From the NCBI RefSeq assembly GCF_003696285.1, contig NZ_RFFL01000012.1:62001-126000 (forward strand): a DNA stretch of 64,000 nucleotides. Direction: 5' to 3'. Shown here in pieces: positions 57,138 to 64,000 of this stretch (positions within the stretch are counted from its first letter, which is position 1; every line of letters starts with the position of its first letter). Source of the DNA: Stutzerimonas nitrititolerans. Lineage in GTDB: Bacteria; Pseudomonadota; Gammaproteobacteria; Pseudomonadales; Pseudomonadaceae. The translations under genes and the position numbers were made by a program. Under the pieces are notes generated by a model. It was given only the letters and a program-made list of their open reading frames with translations. It was not told the DNA's origin and made no database searches.

Positions 57138-57159
57138 GTAGGGCCGAATTCATTCGGCC
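57138..57159. repeat. Single REP-like arm (GTAGGGCCGAATTC)
   Basis: GTAGGGCCGAATTCATTCGG followed by CC, with inner palindrome GGCCGAAT/ATTCGGCC, lies between dsbC and xerD. It belongs to the same family as 55592-55652. Confidence 0.75.
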
Positions 57160-57181
57160 AACGTTCGCACGGCACCGATCT

Positions 57182-58078
57182 TCAGCCACGCGGATGGTGG
57201 CGCGCATGCAGCTCCTGCAGCCGTGCACGGGCAACGTGGGTATAGATCTGGGTGGTCGAGAGGTCGCTGTGGCCCAGCAGCATCTGCACGGTGCGCAGAT
57301 CGGCGCCGTGGTTGAGCAGATGGGTGGCGAACGCATGGCGCAGCGTATGCGGCGATATCGCCGCACCGATACCGGCCACCGAAGCATGCAATTTGATGCG
57401 GTGCCAGAACGTCTGGCGGGTCATCTGCGTGCCGCGCTGGCTGGGAAATACGACATCGCTCGGCTTGTCGCCCAGCAACAGGCCCCGGGCCTGACGCAGG
57501 TAGCGCTCGAGCCAGTGCAAGGCCTCCTCGCCCAGAGGCACCAGACGTTCCTTGTTACCCTTGCCGAGCGTTCGCAGCACGCCCTGACGCAGATTGATCT
57601 GGTCGAGACTCAGAGAGATCAGTTCGGTCACCCGCAACCCGCAGGCATAGAGCACTTCCAGCATCGCCCGATCGCGCAGCCCCAGAGGATCACCGATATC
57701 CGGAGCCGCCAGCAAGGCCTCCACGTCGGCCTCGGACAATGCCTTGGGCAGGGGACGCCCCAGCCGGGGAAGATCGACCTGCAGGCTCGGATCGACATCG
57801 ATCAACCCTTCACTCAGCAGAAACCGATAGAAGCTGCGCAGACCGGAAAGGAAGCGCGCGGTGGAGCGCGCCTTGTAGCCACCGGCCTGGCGCCAGGCGA
57901 GGTGATCGAGAATGATCGCGCGGCCGGCGTCCTCCAGCTTCAGGTCGCGTTCGGCCAGCCAGCCGTTGAACAGCGCCAGGTCGCTGCGATAGGCATCCCG
58001 GGTGTTGTCCGACAGCCCCTTCTGCAGCCACAGGGCATCCAGGAAGCGGTCAATTACAGGGGCATCAAGGGCGGGCAT
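57182..58078 (-). CDS. xerD: Site-specific tyrosine recombinase XerD
   Basis: A 298-residue tyrosine recombinase resolving chromosome dimers at dif with XerC. The N-terminal SAM-like DNA-binding domain is at residues ~5-90. The catalytic set includes the first Arg in YACGLRVTEL, HTLRHAFATHLL and the nucleophile Tyr in STTQIYTHV. The start at 58078 was chosen by family length. It is a housekeeping gene, not an integrase of a mobile element. Confidence 0.95.
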   Translation of the reverse strand: MPALDAPVIDRFLDALWLQKGLSDNTRDAYRSDLALFNGWLAERDLKLEDAGRAIILDHLAWRQAGGYKARSTARFLSGLRSFYRFLLSEGLIDVDPSLQVDLPRLGRPLPKALSEADVEALLAAPDIGDPLGLRDRAMLEVLYACGLRVTELISLSLDQINLRQGVLRTLGKGNKERLVPLGEEALHWLERYLRQARGLLLGDKPSDVVFPSQRGTQMTRQTFWHRIKLHASVAGIGAAISPHTLRHAFATHLLNHGADLRTVQMLLGHSDLSTTQIYTHVARARLQELHARHHPRG

Positions 58079-58141
58079 GGCGGCATCCGAAAAATCCGGC
58101 GCCACAGTGTTTCACAGGGCGCCAGGAAACGACCAGCAGGA

Positions 58142-58552
58142 TCAGGCGTGATCGGGCAGTACCGGCACCGGCCGGTTGTCCTCACCCACAGCGACGAAGC
58201 TGAAGGTGCCCTTGATGGCCAGCTCGCGACCATCGTGGCTCATGCTTTCGACGAACACCTCGACCTCCACCTTCAGGCTGGTATTGCCTACTTTCACCAC
58301 ACGGCCGATCAGCTCGACGATGGAGCCAGCGGGAATCGGGTGATTGAAGTCGATCCGGTCGGAAGACACGGTGACCAGCGGCAATCGGCAGAAGCGCGTG
58401 GCGGTGATGAACGAAACCTCGTCCAGCCAGGCCAGGGCGGTGCCGCCGAACAGGGTGTTGTGATGGTTGGTGGTCGGAGGGAATACCGCCTTGGTCACGT
58501 GGGTGACCGACAGATCGGTACGACGCTGAATTTCGATTTCTCTCGGGGTCAT
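58142..58552 (-). CDS. Acyl-CoA thioesterase, hot-dog fold (YciA-like)
   Basis: A 136-residue hot-dog thioesterase. The family core NTLFGGTALAWLDEVSFI has the catalytic acid, followed by SSDRIDFNHPIPAGSIVELIG. Such enzymes hydrolyse acyl-CoAs in the cytoplasm. The gene is separate from xerD by about 60 bp. Confidence 0.88.
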   Translation of the reverse strand: MTPREIEIQRRTDLSVTHVTKAVFPPTTNHHNTLFGGTALAWLDEVSFITATRFCRLPLVTVSSDRIDFNHPIPAGSIVELIGRVVKVGNTSLKVEVEVFVESMSHDGRELAIKGTFSFVAVGEDNRPVPVLPDHA

Positions 58553-58675
58553 GCCACTTCTCGCAAGTCATGTGGCCGCCGTGCTGCGAATCTTGTCGTT
58601 GTTGTCACGCTACCAGGCACGCAGGCAGGGAACGGTTATCGGGTTGTTCAACGAGTCTCGAATGATTACCGCAGT

Positions 58676-58703
58676 AACGAAAAAGCAGCCCGAAGGCTGC
58701 TCT
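58676..58703 (-). terminator. Terminator of the rpsP-rimM-trmD-rplS operon
   Basis: Stem AGCAGCC and GGCTGCT with a 4-base loop (58684-58701). On the minus strand it is followed by TTTTTCG. It lies about 22 bases after the rplS stop. Confidence 0.9.
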
Positions 58704-58724
58704 TTCTTGCAAGGAAAGCGGTCC

Positions 58725-59075
58725 TCAGGACAGCTTTTCCTTGATACGGGCCGCCTTGCCGGACAGCGCGCGGAGGTAGTACAGCTTGGCCTTGCGGACA
58801 TCGCCACGGCGCTTGACGCTGAGGCTGTCGACCATCGGGCTGAAGGTCTGGAAGGTACGCTCCACACCCACACCGTTGGAGATCTTGCGCACGGTGAAAG
58901 CGCTGTTCAGGCCGCGGTTACGCTTACCGATCACCACGCCTTCGAAGGCCTGCAGACGCTCACGCTCGCCTTCTTTCACCTTGACCTGAACGACAACGGT
59001 GTCGCCGGGGGCGAACGGAGGCAGTTCCTTGGTCATCTGCTCGGCTTCGAGCATCTGGATAATCTTGTTGGTCAT
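58725..59075 (-). CDS. rplS: 50S ribosomal protein L19
   Basis: A 116-residue ribosomal protein at the 30S-50S interface. It has family segments [16 protein letters not shown] and [16 protein letters not shown] and ends in [19 protein letters not shown]. The start [10 protein letters not shown] at 59075 fits. It is the last gene of the rpsP-rimM-trmD-rplS operon. Confidence 0.98.
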   Translation of the reverse strand: MTNKIIQMLEAEQMTKELPPFAPGDTVVVQVKVKEGERERLQAFEGVVIGKRNRGLNSAFTVRKISNGVGVERTFQTFSPMVDSLSVKRRGDVRKAKLYYLRALSGKAARIKEKLS

Positions 59076-59118
59076 GCTGTGCTCCTGAGACAAGCCCTTT
59101 TGGCCTGCCATCGATACG

Positions 59119-59871
59119 TTAACTATCGTCCCGCTGATGGATGTATTCCTTCAGCAGCTTTTGTTCTTCTCCAGAAAGCGAGCGGCTATCCAGAAGATCA
59201 GCGCGGCGTTCCCAGGTCCTCCCGAGGGACTGCTGCAAACGCCAGCGCCGGATGTGTTCATGATTGCCGCTGAGCAGCACCTCGGGAACACGTTTATCCG
59301 CATACACTTCCGGTCTCGTGTAGTGCGGACAGTCGAGCAGGCCGTCGGTAAACGAATCCTCCTCGGCAGAATCAGCATGACCCAGCGCTCCGGGGAGCAA
59401 GCGGGTCACCGCATCGATCAGCACCATGGCCGGCAGCTCGCCGCCGGACAACACGTAATCGCCAATCGACCATTCTTCGTCGACATGCGCTTCGATGAAG
59501 CGCTCGTCGATGCCTTCGTAACGCCCGGCGATGAGGATAAGTCCCTCCTCCTTCGCCAGTTCGCGGACATCGGCCTGTTTCAGCTGACGTCCTTGCGGCG
59601 ACAGGTAGATCACCTTCGCCTTCCCGCCGGCGGCCTGCCTGGCATCGGCCAGCGCAAGCTCCAGCGGCTTGATCTTCATCACCATGCCGGGGCCGCCACC
59701 GAAGGGGCGATCATCCACCGTCTGGTGACGATCCTCGGTGTAGGCACGCGGGTTCCAGCATCGCAACTGGAGCAACCCCTGCTTCACCGCGCGACTGGTA
59801 ATGCCGTAGTCACTGATGGCAGCGAACATGTCCGGGAACAGACTGATCACTTCAACACGAAAGCTGGACAT
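59119..59871 (-). CDS. trmD: tRNA (guanine-N1)-methyltransferase
   Basis: A 250-residue SPOUT methyltransferase that makes m1G37 in tRNAs, preventing frameshifts. It contains [14 protein letters not shown], the knotted SAM site ISLFPDMF...[15 protein letters not shown] and [10 protein letters not shown]. The start at 59871 was chosen by family N-terminus ([13 protein letters not shown]), five bases after the rimM stop. Confidence 0.97.
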   Translation of the reverse strand: MSSFRVEVISLFPDMFAAISDYGITSRAVKQGLLQLRCWNPRAYTEDRHQTVDDRPFGGGPGMVMKIKPLELALADARQAAGGKAKVIYLSPQGRQLKQADVRELAKEEGLILIAGRYEGIDERFIEAHVDEEWSIGDYVLSGGELPAMVLIDAVTRLLPGALGHADSAEEDSFTDGLLDCPHYTRPEVYADKRVPEVLLSGNHEHIRRWRLQQSLGRTWERRADLLDSRSLSGEEQKLLKEYIHQRDDS

Positions 59872-59876
59872 GTCGC

Positions 59877-60413
59877 TCAGAAATCCGCGTCCCATTCGAC
59901 ATGCATCTCTCCTGCTTCCAGGTCGACCTTCAGCACGCAAGGGTCGGTATAGGGCAGCAGTCGCTCGCGATCGTCCAGGCTGCCGTCGCACGGCTTGACC
60001 ACCAGGACATCGTTGGCACCGGTTTCGAGTAGATGGTCGACCCGTCCGAGCACTTGCCCGAGCTGGTTGATGACCCTCAGGCCCTGAAGCTGATACCAGT
60101 AGAACTCATCGCCGGTCAGCGGCGGAAGCTCACTGCGGGGAATGCAGATCTCGAAGTCGGCGTAGGTTCGCGCCACTTCCCGATCGGTCAGTCCTCTCAG
60201 CGTAGCCACCAGGATCTTGCCCTGGAGGCGCCCCTTGACCAGCTCGACCTGCTTGACCTCGTCCCCTCGCCTGAGCGTCCAGCGACGATAGTCCAGCAGA
60301 TTGTCGATCGGATCGGTAAAGGAATAGACCTTCACGTCACCACGCACGCCATGCACCGAAACGATCTTGCCGATTACGAGCAGATCTTCGGCCGGGGCAG
60401 ACGTTGCGTTCAT
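59877..60413 (-). CDS. rimM: Ribosome maturation factor RimM
   Basis: A 178-residue protein that helps mature the 30S head. It opens [20 protein letters not shown], and its PRC-barrel domain includes [12 protein letters not shown] and the ending [16 protein letters not shown]. It follows rpsP by five bases, second gene in the operon. Confidence 0.97.
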   Translation of the reverse strand: MNATSAPAEDLLVIGKIVSVHGVRGDVKVYSFTDPIDNLLDYRRWTLRRGDEVKQVELVKGRLQGKILVATLRGLTDREVARTYADFEICIPRSELPPLTGDEFYWYQLQGLRVINQLGQVLGRVDHLLETGANDVLVVKPCDGSLDDRERLLPYTDPCVLKVDLEAGEMHVEWDADF

Positions 60414-60418
60414 GCGAT

Positions 60419-60670
60419 TCAGGCAGCGGCCTTGGCAGCTTCCTTCAGCAGCTGAGCAACGCGCTCAGACGGCTGTGCGCCCTGGCTCAGCCAGTAAGCG
60501 GCACGCTCCTGGTTCACGGACAGCTTCACTTCCGCACCCGAAGCGATCGGGTTGAAGAAACCGATACGCTCAACGAAGCGACCGTCGCGCGCATTGCGGC
60601 TGTTGGTCACGGTCAGGTGGTAGAAAGGGCGCTTCTTGGAGCCGCCACGGGCGAGACGAATAGTTACCAT
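60419..60670 (-). CDS. rpsP: 30S ribosomal protein S16
   Basis: An 83-residue ribosomal protein beginning [20 protein letters not shown], the family signature, and containing [12 protein letters not shown]. It is the first gene of the operon that runs to rplS. Confidence 0.98.
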   Translation of the reverse strand: MVTIRLARGGSKKRPFYHLTVTNSRNARDGRFVERIGFFNPIASGAEVKLSVNQERAAYWLSQGAQPSERVAQLLKEAAKAAA

Positions 60671-60764
60671 GTGAACATCGTTCCTGTAGTCGGTGCTAAC
60701 TTAAGGCACACACTTAAAATGGGCCTGGGCCCGAAAGGCCGCGCATTTTACGAGTAAAAGCAGC

Positions 60765-60850
60765 AAGCTTCAAGCCGCAAGCTACAAGTAAATGCAAAAC
60801 CCGAACGCGCCGGATCATTTACTCATGGCCTGCAGCCCGGGGCTTGCAGC
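60765..60850. repeat. REP-like element between ffh and rpsP
   Basis: GCAAGCTTCAAGCCGCAAGC and CTACAAG (about 60763-60788), with a second palindromic part CTGCAGCCCGGGGCTTGCAG near 60830-60849. This AAGCxGCAAGC type is often dispersed in Pseudomonas intergenic regions. Confidence 0.6.
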
Positions 60851-60856
60851 CGTCGT

Positions 60857-62233
60857 TCAGAATTTCGGCATCCCGCCGCCGGGGAACATGCCGCCCATGC
60901 CGCGCATCATCTTGGCCATGCCGCCCTTGCCGGTGACCTTCTTCATCATCTTCTGCATCTGCTTGTGCTGCTTGATCAGCCGCCCGATATCCTGCACCTG
61001 AGTGCCCGAACCCATGGCGATGCGGCGCTTGCGCGAGCCGCTGATGATGTCGGGGTTGCGCCGCTCACCTGGCGTCATCGAGTTGATGATGGCTTCCATC
61101 TGCTTGAACTGCTTCTCCGCAGCGCCCTGGGCGTTACCCATCTGGGACAGGTTCATGCCGCCGATGGAGGGCAGCTTGTCCATCAGGCCGCCGAGGCCGC
61201 CCATGTTCTTCATCTGCTGCAGCTGGTCGCGGAAGTCTTCGAGGTCGAATCCCTTGCCCTTCTTCAGCTTCTTGGTGAGCTTTTCGGCCTTCTCACGGTC
61301 GAGGGTCTGCTCGGCCTGCTCGATCAGACTGAGCACGTCGCCCATGCCGAGGATGCGCGAAGCGATACGATCCGGATGGAAGGGTTCGAGCGCGTCGCTC
61401 TTCTCGCCCATGCCGAGGAACTTGATCGGCTTGCCGGTGACATGGCGCACCGACAGCGCAGCACCGCCACGGGCATCGCCATCGACCTTGGTCAGCACCA
61501 CGCCGGTCAGCGGCAGCGCCTCACCAAAGGCGCGGGCGGTGTTGGCGGCATCCTGGCCGGTCATGGCGTCAACCACGAACAGCGTCTCGGCCGGATTGAT
61601 GGCCGCATGCACGGCCTGGATCTCGGCCATCATCTCGGCGTCGATGGCCAGACGACCGGCGGTATCCACCAGCACCACGTCGATGAATTTCAGCTTGGCT
61701 TCACGGATCGCGGCCTGAGCGATCTCCACCGGCTTTTGGCTGGTATCGGACGGGAAGAAGGTCACCCCGACTTCAGCAGCCAGGGTTTCCAGCTGCTTGA
61801 TTGCCGCGGGACGGTAGACGTCGGCGGACACCACCAGCACGGTCTTCTTCTTGCGCTCCTTGAGGAAGCGCGCCAGCTTGCCCACCGTAGTGGTCTTGCC
61901 CGCGCCCTGCAGGCCCGCCATCAACACCACGGCCGGCGGCGCCACGCTCAGCGCGAGGTCTTCGTTGGCGGCGCCCATCAGCTCTTCGAGTTCGGCGCGG
62001 ACGATCTTCACGAACGCCTGGCCCGGGGTCAGGCTTTTCGATACTTCCGTTCCAACGGCCCGATCCTTGACCTTGGCGACGAACTCCTTGACCACCGGCA
62101 GCGCGACGTCTGCTTCGAGCAACGCCATCCGCACTTCGCGCAGGGTGTCCTTGATATTGTCCTCGGTCAGCTTAGCCTTGCCGGTGACATGGCGAAGCGT
62201 TTGCGAGAGGCGATCGGTTAGGTTTTCAAACAT
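60857..62233 (-). CDS. ffh: Signal recognition particle protein Ffh
   Basis: A 458-residue SRP GTPase. N domain (1-90), G domain with GLQGAGKTTT, DTAGRL and TKVDGDARGG, then a methionine-rich M domain (QLQQMKNMGGLGGLMDKLP to MRGMGGMFPGGGMPKF) that binds 4.5S RNA and signal peptides. It delivers membrane proteins to FtsY and the translocon. It is divergent from ypjD. Confidence 0.98.
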   Translation of the reverse strand: MFENLTDRLSQTLRHVTGKAKLTEDNIKDTLREVRMALLEADVALPVVKEFVAKVKDRAVGTEVSKSLTPGQAFVKIVRAELEELMGAANEDLALSVAPPAVVLMAGLQGAGKTTTVGKLARFLKERKKKTVLVVSADVYRPAAIKQLETLAAEVGVTFFPSDTSQKPVEIAQAAIREAKLKFIDVVLVDTAGRLAIDAEMMAEIQAVHAAINPAETLFVVDAMTGQDAANTARAFGEALPLTGVVLTKVDGDARGGAALSVRHVTGKPIKFLGMGEKSDALEPFHPDRIASRILGMGDVLSLIEQAEQTLDREKAEKLTKKLKKGKGFDLEDFRDQLQQMKNMGGLGGLMDKLPSIGGMNLSQMGNAQGAAEKQFKQMEAIINSMTPGERRNPDIISGSRKRRIAMGSGTQVQDIGRLIKQHKQMQKMMKKVTGKGGMAKMMRGMGGMFPGGGMPKF

Positions 62234-62522
62234 GAGCCGTTTCCACGCGAAATGCGGTTAAGGAGCGGATTATAGAAGCTGCAGCCCCGCTATCGGTACC
62301 CTGCAGGCATCGCTTTTCATTGGTCGAGCATACCGGCTTTGCCCGCAGGCCAACACCGGCCCCGATGCGGTGCCAGCGAACCAGGCCGCAATCGGAATCG
62401 TTCGCCGACAAGGAAGAAGGTGGCACAGTCGCCAGAACGCGACAGCTTCTCACATCCATCCGCTTTTGCGGGCCGGGGGTTTGTGCCACACTCAGCATCT
62501 TTCGGGCCTGTTAACAGACACC

Positions 62523-63323
62523 ATGTTTCCTCTGCTACCCAGCCTCGCTGCCGCCTGCCTCTATGCAGGCGCCACCGGATATCAAGGCCTGCGCCTGGTC
62601 CAGCGCGCACGGCCGGACCGGCGCCTGCTGTTCGCCATCGGTGTACTGGCACTGCTTGCCCATGGGCTGAGCCTGTTCACCCAGCTCCTCTCTCCAAACG
62701 GCCTGCATCTCGATTTCTTCACCGCATCGAGCCTCATCGCCGCCGCGGTCATTCTGCTGATCCTGCTGGCGCTCAAGCGGATGCCGGTGGAGAACCTGCT
62801 GCTGATGCTGTTCCCGCTGGGTTTCCTGACCGTCGTTCTCGCCCAGTTCGCGCCCTCCGGCACGCCACCTGCGATAGCCGAGGAACCGGGCATACTGGCG
62901 CATATCCTGCTGTCGATCCTGGCGTACGGCATGCTCACCATCGCCGTGTTCCAGTCGCTGCTGCTGCTCCTGCAGGACCACCATCTGCGGAACAAGCATC
63001 CCTCGGGCCTGATCAAGAACTTCCCTCCGCTGCAGACCATGGAAAGCCTGCTGTTCGGCTTCCTGCTGGCGGGCTGGCTGCTGCTGTCCGCTTCGCTGGT
63101 TTCCGGCTGGCTGTTCCTCGACGATCTGTTCGCGCAGCATCTGGTGCACAAGACGCTGCTTTCGGTCTTCGCCTGGATCGTTTTCGGCCTGTTGCTATGG
63201 GGTCGCCACCAGCTCGGCTGGCGCGGCTACAAGGCCATTCGCTGGACCCTCGCCGGATTCTGCCTGCTGATGCTGGCGTATTTCGGCAGCAAGCTGGTTC
63301 GCGAATTCATCCTGCATATCTAG
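62523..63323 (+). CDS. ypjD: CcsA-like inner-membrane protein YpjD
   Basis: A 266-residue protein with eight likely membrane segments and the cytochrome c assembly (CcsA/CcmC-like) fold, including HILLSILAYGMLTIAVFQS and HKTLLSVFAWIVFGLLLWGR with conserved histidines. Homologues beside ffh are annotated YpjD or inner-membrane CcsA-like; their role is not settled. The start at 62523 gives MFPLLPSLAAA; the longer ORF is soluble and not conserved. It is followed 24 bp later by the CorC-type gene. Confidence 0.85.
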   Translation: MFPLLPSLAAACLYAGATGYQGLRLVQRARPDRRLLFAIGVLALLAHGLSLFTQLLSPNGLHLDFFTASSLIAAAVILLILLALKRMPVENLLLMLFPLGFLTVVLAQFAPSGTPPAIAEEPGILAHILLSILAYGMLTIAVFQSLLLLLQDHHLRNKHPSGLIKNFPPLQTMESLLFGFLLAGWLLLSASLVSGWLFLDDLFAQHLVHKTLLSVFAWIVFGLLLWGRHQLGWRGYKAIRWTLAGFCLLMLAYFGSKLVREFILHI

Positions 63324-63347
63324 AACGAAAGGCAAACAGGCCAACTC

Positions 63348-64000
63348 GTGGAAAATCTACATCCCGGCTTTCTGGTCGGACTGCTGGTCTTTCTGCTTCT
63401 CTGCTCGGCATTCTTTTCCAGCTCGGAAACCGGAATGCTCAGCCTCAACCGCTACCGCCTTCGCCACCAGGCCAAGGAAGGGCATCGGGGAGCCAAACGG
63501 GCCATCGACCTGCTGTCACGGCCGGATCGTCTGCTCGGCACCATTCTGGTGGGCAACAACTTCGTCAACATTCTCGCTTCATCGATCGCGACGGTCCTCG
63601 CGATGCAGTTGTGGGGCGAAGCCGGCATCGCCATTGCCACCATCGGCCTGACGATCCTCCTGCTGATTTTCGGTGAAATCACACCCAAGACACTCGCCGC
63701 ATTGCGCCCCGAGGCAATCGCCTACCCTGTCAGCCTGCCGCTCTCGCTGCTACAGAAGGTGCTGTACCCGCTGGTGGCGATGCTCGGCTGGATCAGCAAC
63801 GGCATGCTCAGGCTGATCGGCGTGGATCCGTCGAAGAAAGGCACCGACAGCCTGTCCACCGAAGAGCTGCGCAGCGTGGTGCGCGAGTCGGGCAGCGACC
63901 TGCCGATGAATCGCCAGAGCATGCTGCTCGGCATTCTCGACCTTGAACGGGTGACCGTCGATGACATCATGATCCCGCGCAACGAAGTCGCCGGCATCGA
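63348..64000 (+). CDS. CNNM/CorC-family membrane protein (cut by window edge)
   Basis: The first 217 residues of a DUF21-CBS protein, beginning GTG (MENLHPGFLVGLLVFLLLC). The DUF21 membrane domain has SSETGMLSLNRYRLRHQA, GNNFVNILASSIAT and FGEITPKTLAA. The start of the CBS region (VDDIMIPRNEV) is reached at the window end. The family transports or regulates Mg2+/Co2+ efflux. It is probably in one transcript with ypjD, as I recall next to ffh in other pseudomonads. Confidence 0.9.
   Translation, partial: MENLHPGFLVGLLVFLLLCSAFFSSSETGMLSLNRYRLRHQAKEGHRGAKRAIDLLSRPDRLLGTILVGNNFVNILASSIATVLAMQLWGEAGIAIATIGLTILLLIFGEITPKTLAALRPEAIAYPVSLPLSLLQKVLYPLVAMLGWISNGMLRLIGVDPSKKGTDSLSTEELRSVVRESGSDLPMNRQSMLLGILDLERVTVDDIMIPRNEVAGI

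Noticed and set aside
57182-58078. Tyrosine recombinase as a sign of a mobile element
   Set aside because: Sequence and neighbours identify it as housekeeping XerD; there are no att-like repeats beside it.
62339-63676. 445-codon frame crossing ypjD and the CorC-type gene
   Set aside because: It is out of frame with both real genes, which have clear membrane-protein sequences.

Overview
The window is a 64 kb piece of a high-GC gammaproteobacterial chromosome, almost certainly Pseudomonadaceae. Three things support this: the algU-mucA-mucB-mucC-mucD cluster, the rnf-nth-PA3496-type block, and gene order that matches, from memory, several Pseudomonas aeruginosa PAO1 segments (asrA to nadB; rnf-nth; gloA, argG, motY, pyrC, rnt; thrC-hom-dsbC-xerD; rpsP-rimM-trmD-rplS-ffh). 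A Stutzerimonas or P. stutzeri-like host fits but is only an inference. Most of the window is core genome; the accessory parts are small.

Layout. (1) 1-5.1 kb: partial dcd, a cold-shock gene, apbC/mrp divergent from metG, then a translationally coupled small Cys-rich gene and rsuA. (2) 5.1-6.6 kb: tRNA-Gly(CCC) followed by a degenerate islet. It holds an orphan NadS-type antitoxin, the 3' remnant of its toxin and an unrecognised membrane protein, and it ends in a second imperfect copy of the tRNA 3' end plus terminator. (3) 6.6-17.2 kb: putP, an AsrA-like second Lon protease, a chagasin-like lipoprotein, cmoAB (tRNA wobble modification), a LysR regulator divergent from a DUF1127-like gene, pdxJ and recO. 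(4) 17.4-26.4 kb: a minus-strand run read algU-mucA-mucB-mucC-mucD, lepA-lepB, DUF4845-rnc-era, recO-pdxJ. It covers envelope stress, protein export, translation fidelity and RNA processing. Two GAACTT-N16-TCTAT boxes upstream of algU indicate autoregulation by AlgU.

(5) 26.7-35.4 kb: nadB overlapping tail-to-tail with ygfX-sdhE, ygfZ, an HDOD gene, a DUF4142 gene, ung, an orphan periplasmic binding protein, an enoyl-CoA hydratase and an Arg/Tyr-rich secreted protein. (6) 35.6-42.8 kb: rnfABCDGE-nth in a tightly packed operon, then a 59-aa PA3496-type gene with its own promoter and terminator. RnfC carries five copies of a 65-69 residue charged repeat. (7) 42.8-52.7 kb: gloA, argG, motY, then a phospholipase-D-type lipoprotein gene whose end overlaps a pqiA-pqiA-pqiB-pqiC lipid-transport operon, then pyrC-rnt. 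(8) 52.7-64 kb: thrC-hom (threonine branch), a GFA protein, dsbC, xerD, a YciA-type thioesterase, rpsP-rimM-trmD-rplS, ffh, ypjD and a partial CNNM/CorC-type protein.

Several intergenic regions hold REP-like palindromes of at least four sequence families. No CRISPR array, rRNA, complete prophage or intact insertion sequence was seen. The points most worth following up are the tRNA-Gly islet, the phospholipase/Pqi gene overlap and the repeat architecture of RnfC.
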